The notes: generated from the sequence alone by a model not told the origin. 64,000 nt of DNA from Sphingobacterium humi (GCF_009768885.1 NZ_WSQA01000006.1:1-64000), one strand, 5' to 3'. Shown: positions 35,139-42,000, counted from the first letter of the stretch. Made by a program: numbers and translations.

Positions 35139-35639
35139 TTAGTTTAATTTCACATCTTTCAACAAATCAGAAACTAAGGTTTCTTGTTTGCCTTGATCTT
35201 CAAACTCTTTGCTTAATACTTTACGAGCAATGTCTAAGGATAAGGAAGACACTTGGTTCTTCACTTCCGCTAGCGCTTTCAGCTTTTGATCTTCAATCTC
35301 ACGTTTCGCTTGCTCGATGATTTTACTACCTTCTGCTTGTGCACTTTCTTTAGCCTCAGCAACGATCTTATCTTTTAATTCTTTGGCTTCTTTCAAAATC
35401 ACATCGCGTTCCTCACGAGCTTCTTTCAATAACTGCTCGTTTTCATTGGTTAAGCGTGCCATCTCTAACTTGGCTTTCTCAGCCGAAGCTAAAGCATCAG
35501 AAATTCCTTTTTCGCGCTCTTCTAAAGCGTTTACAATAGGCTTCCAAGCAAACTTCCCTAAAATAAAGATAACTATCAATAAGATGATAAATTGCCAGAA
35601 GAAAAGACCGAAGGAAAAGTCGTGAATTAATGCGTCCAT
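35139..35639 (-). CDS. atpF: ATP synthase b subunit
   Basis: The 166-aa protein has one N-terminal membrane segment (about 10-31, FGLFFWQFIILLIVIFILG) and then a long charged coiled-coil helix (about 35-150), as in the stator stalk. The segment EREKGISDALASAEKAKLEMA is typical of b subunits. It dimerises to hold F1 still against the rotor. Only one b-type gene is present, so a homodimer is expected. It is followed by atpH after 27 nt. Confidence 0.95.
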   Translation of the reverse strand: MDALIHDFSFGLFFWQFIILLIVIFILGKFAWKPIVNALEEREKGISDALASAEKAKLEMARLTNENEQLLKEAREERDVILKEAKELKDKIVAEAKESAQAEGSKIIEQAKREIEDQKLKALAEVKNQVSSLSLDIARKVLSKEFEDQGKQETLVSDLLKDVKLN

Positions 35640-35741
35640 TTATGTATGTATAAAATATAAATTTTAAAGTTTGTTTTTTTGTTAAAACATAACTTGCAAC
35701 CAACCGTTACAAGTTATGCTTTTAATTTTTGACCTTTGGGC

Positions 35742-35933
35742 TTATTTACCTAAGATTAAAGCACCGAATGCTAAACCTTCAACTAAGGCACCAATGATGA
35801 TCATTGCAGTTTGAATTTTAGATGCTGCTTCTGGTTGACGTGCGATAGCTTCCATTGCAGAACCACCGATTTTACCTAAACCTAAACCTGCACCGATTAC
35901 GATTAAACCTGCACCTACTAAATTTGGGATCAT
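35742..35933 (-). CDS. atpE: ATP synthase c subunit (proteolipid)
   Basis: This is a 63-aa helical hairpin. Helix 1 contains the glycine-rich IVIGAGLGLGKIGG, the loop is ARQPE (31-35), and helix 2 has the ion-binding Glu52 in ALVEGLAF. Helix 1 lacks the Gln that marks sodium-specific rings, so proton coupling is more likely; this is inferred from one position. The protein is shorter than the E. coli form, as in other Bacteroidota. The c-ring rotates in the membrane against subunit a. Confidence 0.96.
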   Translation of the reverse strand: MIPNLVGAGLIVIGAGLGLGKIGGSAMEAIARQPEAASKIQTAMIIIGALVEGLAFGALILGK

Positions 35934-35971
35934 AATAATTATTATTTATATAATTTAACAAAAAAATTCAA

Positions 35972-37060
35972 CTAGTGATGAGCGTGTTCTTCAACCGCCA
36001 TACCGATAAATAGGGATGACAACATGGTGAAGATAAACGCCTGTAAAAACGCGACTAATAATTCCAAGAAGAATAATATCAAGGTCAATAACATCGACAC
36101 CCCGATACTTCCAGGAACCGTTAATTGATGTTGGAATAAGTAAACAATCGCAATTAATCCCATTACTACCGAGTGACCTGCCGTAATGTTGGCAAACAAA
36201 CGTAGCATCAAGGAAAATGGCTTAGTCAACATACCAAGCACCTCAATTGGCGCTAATACAAACTTGAAAGGAACCGGTACACCTGGCATCCAGAAGATGT
36301 GCTTCCAGTAGTCTTTGTTTCCTTTAAAGTTGGTGATAAAGAAGGTAAACAATGCTAAACATAACGTTACGGAGATATTACCAGTAACGTTTAAGCCTAG
36401 TGGTGTTAACCCTAAAATGTTCAAAGTAAAGATTAAGAAGAATACCGACAATAAGTACGGCATAAACTCTTTGTAACGATGTCCGATGTTCGGAACCGCC
36501 ATTTCATCACGTACGTAAAGCACTAAAGGCTCTAACACACGGCCCATACCTGTAGGGATGGCATTCGGTCCTTTTTTATAGGTTTTCGCTAAGCTTAGGA
36601 AACCGATAAACAACAATACAGTCGTTAACATTAAGCCTACTACGCCTTTTGTAATGGAAAAATCCAAAGGTTTCTCGTTGGTAGGGTGATGTTTTTCATC
36701 GTAAGTGATGGTACCTGCAGCATCCGTTTTGTAGATTTTGCTGTGGTATAATTTGTAATAATTTCCGTTTTTCTCCACTACTTTCGCGCCGTATTCAAAT
36801 TCTCCGGCAGAGAATACCTGCAAACCATTATCGATCAAAATAACAGGAAGAGGAAAACCATAATGCTTGCCAGACTCTTGGTGGCTAAAGAAAGTGAAGT
36901 AATAATCATCTTTCAAGTGATGATCAATGTGCTCCTTAATTTCTTGATCTTTAGTTTTTCCCTCATTTCCATGCGCTTCCTCAGCGGCAAATGAACGGAA
37001 CGGGCTTACAGCGATAAATAATACTGCGATAAATAAAAGTACTCTCTTAAGACTCACCAT
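35972..37060 (-). CDS. atpB: ATP synthase a subunit with signal peptide and N-terminal extension
   Basis: From the ATG at 37060 the protein has 362 aa. An apparent signal peptide (LKRVLLFIAVLFIAVSPFRSFA, split by Pro) is followed by about 110 residues of polar, His-rich extension, which Bacteroidota AtpB proteins carry. The five- to six-helix core (about 125-355) contains the essential Arg in SLMLRLFANITAGH and the later polar residues of the proton half-channels. The longer frame to 37207 would overlap the preceding gene and spans a -7 box, so it is rejected. It begins the structural part of the operon. Confidence 0.93.
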   Translation of the reverse strand: MVSLKRVLLFIAVLFIAVSPFRSFAAEEAHGNEGKTKDQEIKEHIDHHLKDDYYFTFFSHQESGKHYGFPLPVILIDNGLQVFSAGEFEYGAKVVEKNGNYYKLYHSKIYKTDAAGTITYDEKHHPTNEKPLDFSITKGVVGLMLTTVLLFIGFLSLAKTYKKGPNAIPTGMGRVLEPLVLYVRDEMAVPNIGHRYKEFMPYLLSVFFLIFTLNILGLTPLGLNVTGNISVTLCLALFTFFITNFKGNKDYWKHIFWMPGVPVPFKFVLAPIEVLGMLTKPFSLMLRLFANITAGHSVVMGLIAIVYLFQHQLTVPGSIGVSMLLTLILFFLELLVAFLQAFIFTMLSSLFIGMAVEEHAHH

Positions 37061-37093
37061 TTTAAGTAGTGTTGAATTATGACAAAATTTGCG

Positions 37094-37101
37094 CAAAAAT
37101 A
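37094..37101 (-). promoter_or_regulatory. -7 box upstream of atpB
   Basis: TATTTTTG on the minus strand lies 33 nt before the atpB ATG and after the stop of the preceding gene. It suggests a second, internal promoter for atpBEFHAG. Confidence 0.5.
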
Positions 37102-37148
37102 CATTTTTTTTTGGCATTAGTTCACATTTGTGAAAACTTTTTGAAAAA

Positions 37149-37553
37149 TTACTTTTCCACAAGATTGATCTCTTTGTTGACCAGGCGGAAAGCGATGTAC
37201 ACGTCAAAAAACATGTACAGAAAGAATACCCCTAAGAAATTCAATTCAATAAAATTATTTTCCAATAAATTTAGGCCTGATTGAATAAAAATATAGCCTG
37301 CAATAGCCTTTAAACCCACACATCCCAAGAAGATGAAGCCCAAGTGTTTAGGCATGGCGAAGTCGGCGCCCACTAAAATAAATAGGATAACCAAAGAAGA
37401 TATCGAACCGTATAAATACAGGCTGGTCAGGTTGTAGCCAGTTCCTATCCACCAGTGGTCTTGGTCATACATGTGAAGCACAAAATAATGCAGTCCATAG
37501 GCAATACCCGTCACCAGCACTAAGTAGATTAAGAATTCGATAATTTTATTCAT
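37149..37553 (-). CDS. four-helix membrane protein of the ATP synthase operon
   Basis: The 134-aa protein has four hydrophobic segments (about 5-25, 45-65, 70-90, 103-123) and short loops. It lies between atpZ and atpB, where other Bacteroidota also encode a small uncharacterised membrane protein (DUF6168-like). Its position is that of AtpI, which helps c-ring assembly, but the sequence does not show a clear AtpI signature. It overlaps atpZ by 8 nt, so the two are co-translated. The function is inferred only from context. Confidence 0.7.
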   Translation of the reverse strand: MNKIIEFLIYLVLVTGIAYGLHYFVLHMYDQDHWWIGTGYNLTSLYLYGSISSLVILFILVGADFAMPKHLGFIFLGCVGLKAIAGYIFIQSGLNLLENNFIELNFLGVFFLYMFFDVYIAFRLVNKEINLVEK

Positions 37554-37773
37554 TTTTATTTATATAGTTCACCTGCCTTATGAATTGATACATCGAAACC
37601 AAAACCCCTAGCATGGTCAGTCCTTTCATCCACCACTCGCCCTCTACAGCATAGCGGCCATCAAGCCAGGTTCCTAACCAGTAAAAAGCATAAATGGTCA
37701 CACCCATTTGGAAGGGCATGGTGGTAAAAACCAGCCACTTATTGACTTTCTTATTGGATTTATCGTCTTTCAA
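37546..37773 (-). CDS. AtpZ/AtpI family protein
   Basis: The 75-aa protein has two membrane segments (about 13-33 and 48-66) and the pattern VFTTMPFQMGVTIYAFYWLGTWLD found in short AtpZ/AtpI proteins, which assist ATP synthase assembly or Mg uptake. The only start is a TTG at 37773: an in-frame stop lies three codons before it, and the next Met is inside the first helix. A -7 box ends 16 nt upstream. It overlaps the next gene by 8 nt. Confidence 0.8.
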   Translation of the reverse strand: MKDDKSNKKVNKWLVFTTMPFQMGVTIYAFYWLGTWLDGRYAVEGEWWMKGLTMLGVLVSMYQFIRQVNYINKNE

Positions 37774-37789
37774 CAGGCTTCAATTTCAA

Positions 37790-37797
37790 CAAATATA
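37790..37797 (-). promoter_or_regulatory. -7 box of the atpZ-led operon
   Basis: TATATTTG on the minus strand lies 16 nt before the TTG start of atpZ, in the 39-bp gap after the helicase gene. Confidence 0.6.
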
Positions 37798-37812
37798 ATT
37801 AAAAAACCGGGT

Positions 37813-40029
37813 CTAGGCCTTTCCATCTGCTAATTCCACATGCTTTTGCGCAATGCGGATGGCCGGATAATCTATCGTCGCCCCTAACATTGTCTTTAGC
37901 TCTAAGGTTGTGGCCTCCGGATTTTTATGAATCACTGTAACAATTTGCTCCAGCTCCTTTTCCGACATCAGGTCGGTAGCTTCCAGTTCTGTGCCCATAA
38001 AATTAATCAGGTGCCCATACACTGTTCCTACCACCATATTGCGCTTCTCGGCAATCTCGGCAATCTCCATCCCATCTTGAAACATCTCCAAGCTAATGGT
38101 TTTCGTGTCCTTCTCCTTGTCCGATTCGGCTTCCGCAGGAATATCGTCCTTCGGCTTGGTCCAGGTCAATAACTCCTCCCCCAACTCATTGCTCGACTTG
38201 GTCAAGGCTTCAGCAATGGTCAAACTATGTTTTAGCTGCTCAAACTTGCGCTTAAAATCTAACAGCAAGCTCTTCAGTTGGGTACTGTATTTTTTGGTTC
38301 TTTTCTTTACTTTCCAGGCCTCTAGGTGTTCTTCCAAAGCCAACAGGCACTTCTGCTCAAAGGCGGGCAAAAACCAGTTCACGGCAGCTTTAGAGCGTTC
38401 GCAAATCAAATCGTAATCAATTTCCTCCCGCTTGCTCAATAAACCATGCAACTGCGTCATAAATTTATTGGCCACCTGTTCCTGCGTTTTCAACTCGCTC
38501 AATATTCCTTGCAGGCAGGCCACGGCCTCTTCCTTTTGCTCCATTTTCTTGCCTTGCACTTCCTCCAGCAGCTTCTCCAATTCATCCCGTAGGCCATGCC
38601 AACGAAAACTATGCAATAAAATCTGCCCCAGGTAGTTCTGCCGGCTTTTCTGCAAGATATCATCCAGCTCATCTTTGGCGGCAATCTGCTTCATAAAGTT
38701 GACCACCTGATGGTCCGTACGAATAGCAAAGGAGGATATTTTAGAGCGCAGCACTAGGCCTTCCAAGCCCGTCAACCTACTTAAAGCCACATACACTTGC
38801 CCTGCTGCAAAAGAAGTCCCTGCATCAATAATCGCTTTATCAAAGGTCAAGCCCTGACTTTTATGAATGGTAATGGCCCAGGCCAATCGCAATGGGAATT
38901 GCGAAAAGGTACCTAATACCTGTTCTTCAATTTTATCATCACCCTTATTGTACGAATAGCGGATGTTTTCCCAGGTTTCCCGTTTCACGACCACATCCTC
39001 TTCACCATTCGGAAAAGAAACAATAATCTGATGCTTGGGCAGGTTTATCTCCTTTACCGTTCCGATTTTCCCGTTAAAATAGCGACGATCTTCCCCTGTA
39101 TCGTTTTTGATAAACATCACTTGGGCTCCTTCGCGTAAGCTCAACGTATCATCGGCCGGAAAGATGGATTGCTGAAAATCATCTTTGATAATGGATTTAA
39201 TCTGGTGCATCTTCGTTTCCAGGCTCATCAGCTTCTCCTGATTGATTTGATCGGCCAAGCGGTTATGCGAGGTCAGGGTGATGTATTGCTCGCCCTGGGG
39301 CGCCACAAAATCTGGCTGATAATGGGCATTTAGCTTCTCCAGATCCTCGGCAGTGGTTTCATTATTCCGAATGCCGTTCAGCACCGAAATAAATGCATCA
39401 TCCTGCTGTCTATAGATTTTCTGCAATTCAATGAGGATGGGCGGCTGTTGTTTGAACACCTTGGCATCAAAGAAAAATACTGAGCTGTAATAGTCTTTTA
39501 AGACCTGCCACTCCCGATCTTGCACCACAGGTGGCAACTGATAGAGGTCGCCGATAAAGAGCACCTGCACTCCACCAAAAGGCCGCATATCGCGACGCAC
39601 GCTTTTCAAGATCACATCAATAGCGTCCAAAGTATCGGCACGCACCATGGAAACCTCATCAATAACCAGCAATTCCAGCTCTTGCAAGATGGCACGGCGC
39701 TGCTTGGTCAGTTTAATGGTGCTAAATAAGCGATGTTTATTGTAGATAAACTGATCCCGATCTTCCCATTGCAGGGGATGATCTTCGACAAATACCCCGA
39801 AAGGTAGCCAAAATAAGGCGTGCAGGGTAGTTCCCCCCGCATTCATGGCCGCCACACCTGTAGGTGCCGTAATCGCCATTTTCTTGTAGCTATGCTTGCG
39901 TATAAACTTCAAGAAAGTGGTTTTCCCCGTCCCGGCTTTCCCGGTAAGAAAGATAGGTTGTTGGGTTTGATTAACAAAGGCAACAGCTTGGGCAAAAATA
40001 TCGTTTTGGGTATCAAAAGCTTCAGACAT
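37813..40029 (-). CDS. PIF1/RecD2-like helicase with C-terminal HTH
   Basis: The 738-aa protein is an SF1B helicase. Walker A is GKAGTGKT (30-37), with APTGVAAMNAGGTTLH (motif Ia), Walker B VIDEVSMV, GDLYQLPPV (motif III) and the late YVALSRLTGLEGL (motif VI) with AWAITIHKSQGLTFD. Residues about 480-640 are a helical extension, and residues about 650-735 hold a helix-turn-helix (MEIAEIAEKRNMVVGTVYGHL) like the RQC-adjacent HTH_40 domains. PIF1 proteins unwind forked DNA and G-quadruplexes. The ATG is 20 nt after a -7 box. It is divergent from the cupin gene. Confidence 0.9.
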   Translation of the reverse strand: MSEAFDTQNDIFAQAVAFVNQTQQPIFLTGKAGTGKTTFLKFIRKHSYKKMAITAPTGVAAMNAGGTTLHALFWLPFGVFVEDHPLQWEDRDQFIYNKHRLFSTIKLTKQRRAILQELELLVIDEVSMVRADTLDAIDVILKSVRRDMRPFGGVQVLFIGDLYQLPPVVQDREWQVLKDYYSSVFFFDAKVFKQQPPILIELQKIYRQQDDAFISVLNGIRNNETTAEDLEKLNAHYQPDFVAPQGEQYITLTSHNRLADQINQEKLMSLETKMHQIKSIIKDDFQQSIFPADDTLSLREGAQVMFIKNDTGEDRRYFNGKIGTVKEINLPKHQIIVSFPNGEEDVVVKRETWENIRYSYNKGDDKIEEQVLGTFSQFPLRLAWAITIHKSQGLTFDKAIIDAGTSFAAGQVYVALSRLTGLEGLVLRSKISSFAIRTDHQVVNFMKQIAAKDELDDILQKSRQNYLGQILLHSFRWHGLRDELEKLLEEVQGKKMEQKEEAVACLQGILSELKTQEQVANKFMTQLHGLLSKREEIDYDLICERSKAAVNWFLPAFEQKCLLALEEHLEAWKVKKRTKKYSTQLKSLLLDFKRKFEQLKHSLTIAEALTKSSNELGEELLTWTKPKDDIPAEAESDKEKDTKTISLEMFQDGMEIAEIAEKRNMVVGTVYGHLINFMGTELEATDLMSEKELEQIVTVIHKNPEATTLELKTMLGATIDYPAIRIAQKHVELADGKA

Positions 40030-40049
40030 ACAACAGCAAATTTACGCTG

Positions 40050-40057
40050 CAAATATA
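40050..40057 (-). promoter_or_regulatory. -7 box of the helicase gene
   Basis: TATATTTG on the minus strand, 20 nt before the ATG at 40029. Confidence 0.6.
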
Positions 40058-40140
40058 CGGGAAATCATATTAAGGGCTTTTTAAATCCTTGTATTAATTC
40101 AAAAGATATATTATCTTCACCAATGTAAACATACATAACC

Positions 40141-40647
40141 ATGGCATATATTGATAAAAATGATTTGTTCCAAGAAATAGAAGCAAAATTAACCGACAAA
40201 GGCTTTAAGATTGAAAGTGTAGATCAAAATAGACCTTGGGGCGGATTTTTTGTCATCAATGAGGACCAAGCACAGGAGTTTGCCAATGCATACTTCGAGG
40301 GATTAGATGTTCAAGACCTTAAAATCTCAGGTAAGTTAAGTCCGAAAATATTAATCGTAGGGCCTAATAAACGCTTATCTTGGCAATACCACCACCGCCG
40401 TGCAGAAATATGGCGCGTGATCCGTGGCGAAGTAGGGGTAGTAACCAGCCCGAACGATGAAGAACATGAATTAAAAATCTTGAAAGAAGGCGATTCTATC
40501 CGCCTGAGCCAAGGCGAAAGACACCGCTTAGTAGGTATGGAATCCTATGGCGTAGTCGCTGAAATTTGGCAACATACCGACTCGAGTAACCCATCTGACG
40601 AGGATGATATCGTCCGCGTACAAGACGACTTCGGTAGAGGAGAATAA
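40141..40647 (+). CDS. cupin protein of the mannose-6-phosphate isomerase type II class
   Basis: The 168-aa protein has a single cupin fold. Metal ligands are in SWQYHHRRAEIWRVI (His, His, Glu) and in SQGERHRLVGME (His), and the RPWGGFFV start is typical of the C-terminal cupin domain of type II phosphomannose isomerases. Stand-alone relatives in Bacteroidota are often annotated as phosphoheptose isomerase, but that is not proven. A sugar-phosphate isomerase role is plausible. The gene is monocistronic, ending at a long perfect hairpin. A weak -7 box (TATCTTCA) lies at 40112-40119. Confidence 0.75.
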   Translation: MAYIDKNDLFQEIEAKLTDKGFKIESVDQNRPWGGFFVINEDQAQEFANAYFEGLDVQDLKISGKLSPKILIVGPNKRLSWQYHHRRAEIWRVIRGEVGVVTSPNDEEHELKILKEGDSIRLSQGERHRLVGMESYGVVAEIWQHTDSSNPSDEDDIVRVQDDFGRGE

Positions 40648-40671
40648 AAAATTGTAATAAGAAATTTTAAA

Positions 40672-40721
40672 TAAAGTAAAAACAAGAGAAGCAGCGTGGC
40701 TGCTTCTCTTGTTTTACTTTA
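40672..40721. terminator. long bidirectional hairpin terminator
   Basis: AAACAAGAGAAGCAGC (40680-40695) and its exact complement (40699-40714) are separated by only GTG. The pairing continues outward with one bulged A to 40672/40721, about 23 bp in all. It separates the cupin gene from the convergent higBA operon. Confidence 0.9.
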
Positions 40722-41078
40722 TTAATATTCTTGTACTAAAACGTCAGCAGAAATATTTAACTCCTTACTTATTTTTCTAATCTGTGCAAGATTTAACTTC
40801 CTCTTACCAGACAAGATTTCAGATTTTCTAGACGCCCCTAGGATTTTACCTAAATACGATTCATTTTTCCCCATCTGGTCTAAACGAAATTTAATGGCAT
40901 CTATTGGATTGGGTTTTTCAACGGCATAATGCGTGTTCTCATAATTTTTCACAAGAATAGAAAGAATCTCAACTTCATCAGCCTCCAAAGAATCTGCTTT
41001 TAAATCGGTCTGCATTAAGGCATAGATCCTTTCCAAATAACTTTCGTACTGTTCTTCAGACTTAATGGGCTTTACCAT
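40722..41078 (-). CDS. higA: HigA-like antitoxin
   Basis: From the ATG at 41078 the protein has 118 aa. The N-terminal half is helical and acidic (likely the toxin-wrapping part), and the C-terminal half is an HTH of the Xre/HigA type (DQMGKNESYLGKILGASRKSEILSGKR, split over two helices, then LNLAQIRKISKELNI). It binds HigB and should repress its own operon. The start overlaps the end of higB by 17 nt, the usual toxin-first order of higBA. A TTG two codons earlier is a less likely start. Confidence 0.85.
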   Translation of the reverse strand: MVKPIKSEEQYESYLERIYALMQTDLKADSLEADEVEILSILVKNYENTHYAVEKPNPIDAIKFRLDQMGKNESYLGKILGASRKSEILSGKRKLNLAQIRKISKELNISADVLVQEY

Positions 41079-41373
41079 AATCAATGTTTTTAGCGTCTAT
41101 TTTATTGTATTCCTTATGAGTGCCAAACCAAACAATAAAAACGATTTTTAGTCTATACTCTATATCTACAATTAAGCGATAGGTATTGCCATGAATATTA
41201 AAAACTACTCGCTTGTCGGAAAGGATAGACGCATTTCCAAACTGAACTTTTAATTCATTAGGCGTATTCCATTCCGCATTTAAGCATTCATCATACCATG
41301 CCAATAGTGGTTGTTCTGACTTTGGGAAATCTTTCATGTAATTCTTCAAAGTTTTAACCGCTATAATTCGCAT
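41062..41373 (-). CDS. higB: HigB-like mRNA interferase toxin
   Basis: The 103-aa protein matches the RelE-like HigB family of Bacteroidota: MRIIAVKTLKNYMKDFPKSEQ at the start, the LLAWYDECLNAEWNTPNELK helix region, FNIHGNTYRLIVDIEYRLKIVFIVWFGTHKEYNKID over the central sheet, with the basic and aromatic residues expected of a ribosome-dependent RNase. It would cleave mRNA on the ribosome when HigA is lost. The ATG at 41373 lies 3 nt after a -7 box, so the mRNA is predicted to be leaderless. A palindrome overlaps the promoter region. Confidence 0.87.
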   Translation of the reverse strand: MRIIAVKTLKNYMKDFPKSEQPLLAWYDECLNAEWNTPNELKVQFGNASILSDKRVVFNIHGNTYRLIVDIEYRLKIVFIVWFGTHKEYNKIDAKNIDYGKAH

Positions 41374-41376
41374 AAA

Positions 41377-41384
41377 CAAATATA
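41377..41384 (-). promoter_or_regulatory. -7 box giving a probable leaderless higBA mRNA
   Basis: TATATTTG on the minus strand, then TTT, then the higB ATG. An in-frame TTG earlier is part of the box itself. Confidence 0.6.
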
Positions 41385-41393
41385 AGGGAAATT

Positions 41394-41410
41394 ATTACCG
41401 TTTTGGTAAT
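41394..41410. promoter_or_regulatory. probable HigA operator
   Basis: ATTACC and GGTAAT are perfect inverted 6-mers with a 5-bp spacer, flanked by A/T runs that extend the symmetry. It lies 10-26 bp upstream of the -7 box on the minus strand, where a bound repressor would block the promoter. Autoregulation by HigA is known for the family. Confidence 0.55.
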
Positions 41411-41421
41411 ATTTTCTCTTA

Positions 41422-41464
41422 TGGTGGAACGCTTTGCTAGTAAACAGCGGCAGGCGTTCTACCA
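41422..41464. repeat. hairpin with a 21-bp direct repeat in its loop
   Basis: TGGTGGAACGC (41422-41432) pairs with GCGTTCTACCA (41454-41464) with one wobble. The loop word TGCTAGTAAACAGCGGCAGGC (41435-41455) recurs at 41625-41645 with two changes. Confidence 0.5.
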
Positions 41465-41471
41465 CATTTTG

Positions 41472-41537
41472 TCCTCGTTTTGCCATCGTAATATCATCGT
41501 TTTACCATCGTTTTATCATCGTGCTGTCATCGTGAGG
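41472..41537. repeat. six tandem 11-bp units, consensus YCATCGTTTTA
   Basis: Units in order: TCCTCGTTTTG, CCATCGTAATA, TCATCGTTTTA, CCATCGTTTTA, TCATCGTGCTG, TCATCGTGAGG. Two further units of the same family lie in opposite orientation at 41912-41933. No spacers, so this is not CRISPR. Confidence 0.75.
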
Positions 41538-41611
41538 GGGTAAAATGTTTGCAAAATTTATTGGAAGGTGATGACATGAAGTGGCATTGTTTGTTAAGCT
41601 TTGCTTACAAA

Positions 41612-41650
41612 CTACGGCACGATATGCTAGTAAACTGCGGCACGCTATGT
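41612..41650. repeat. 15-bp direct repeat, 24-bp period
   Basis: CTACGGCACGATATG (41612-41626) and CTGCGGCACGCTATG (41636-41650) differ at two positions. The segment between shares the CTAGTAAA word of the upstream hairpin loop. Confidence 0.5.
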
Positions 41651-41669
41651 ACTGCGTTGCGGCAAGTAT

Positions 41670-41914
41670 TGTCATCGTGAGCGGAGTCGAACGACTGGTA
41701 CGTCAGTGCAATCCATCACACCTAACACTCTTGACATCAATCACTTAATTAACAAAATATACTTTTCTATGCCTACTGATGCAGCAATTATTCGTCCTTC
41801 AACTCCTCGATGACAGCACCTGCCATAGCATTAAACAAAGTGTTGTTAATAAGCTGGTTAAGCATTGTTGATTGCACTGACGTACCAGTCGTTCGACTCC
41901 GCTCACGATGACAA
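41670..41914. mobile_element. 245-bp MITE/REP-like element with perfect 45-bp inverted arms
   Basis: Positions 41670-41714 and 41870-41914 are exact reverse complements over 45 bp. The 155-bp centre is unrelated. Each arm contains the small palindrome AGTCGAACGACT and begins with a copy of the 11-bp repeat (TCATCGTGAGC). GAGCGGAGTCGAACGAC resembles a dispersed GAGCGnAGTCGAA word common in Bacteroidota intergenic DNA. On the minus strand the centre could encode a 25-aa peptide (41788-41865, MLNQLINNTLFNAMAGAVIE...), with no visible ribosome site. No transposase and no clear target duplication are seen. Either a non-autonomous element or a paired REP element. Confidence 0.7.
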
Positions 41915-41933
41915 AACGACGACAAAACGACGA
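41912..41933. repeat. two tandem 11-bp units, CAAAACGACGA
   Basis: Two exact copies follow the right arm. Reverse complemented they read TCGTCGTTTTG, the same family as the units at 41472-41537, so the two sets face each other. Confidence 0.7.
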
Positions 41934-41967
41934 CAATAAGACAAATTAAAACCTCCTCCAACGTAGA

Positions 41968-42000
41968 CCCCTTGCTCACCCCTTTCTCACCCCTTTCTCA
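41968..42000. repeat. three tandem 11-bp units, CCCCTTTCTCA
   Basis: CCCCTTGCTCA, CCCCTTTCTCA, CCCCTTTCTCA. It is unrelated in sequence to the other repeats but has the same 11-bp period. It lies 125 bp before the parE -7 box; a related CCCCTTTGCAA word follows after 11 bp. The whole gap 41374-42160 has no convincing gene. Confidence 0.7.

Noticed and set aside
37061..37207. Longer atpB start
   Set aside because: It would add 49 residues before a good signal peptide, overlap the previous gene, and include a -7 promoter box.
41472..41537. CRISPR-like array
   Set aside because: Units are 11 bp and directly adjacent without spacers, and no cas genes are in the window.
41421..41543. 40-codon plus-strand ORF (MVERFASKQRQ...)
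   Set aside because: It is made mostly of the hairpin and the 11-bp tandem repeats, has no ribosome site and no family resemblance.
41670..41714. tRNA-like T-arm in the repeat (GGAGTCGAAC)
   Set aside because: No acceptor or anticodon stems can be formed around it.
41788..41979. 63-codon minus-strand ORF across the right arm of the inverted element
   Set aside because: The N-terminal half is translation of the repeats and arm. Only the last 25 residues look protein-like, and they are mentioned with the element instead.
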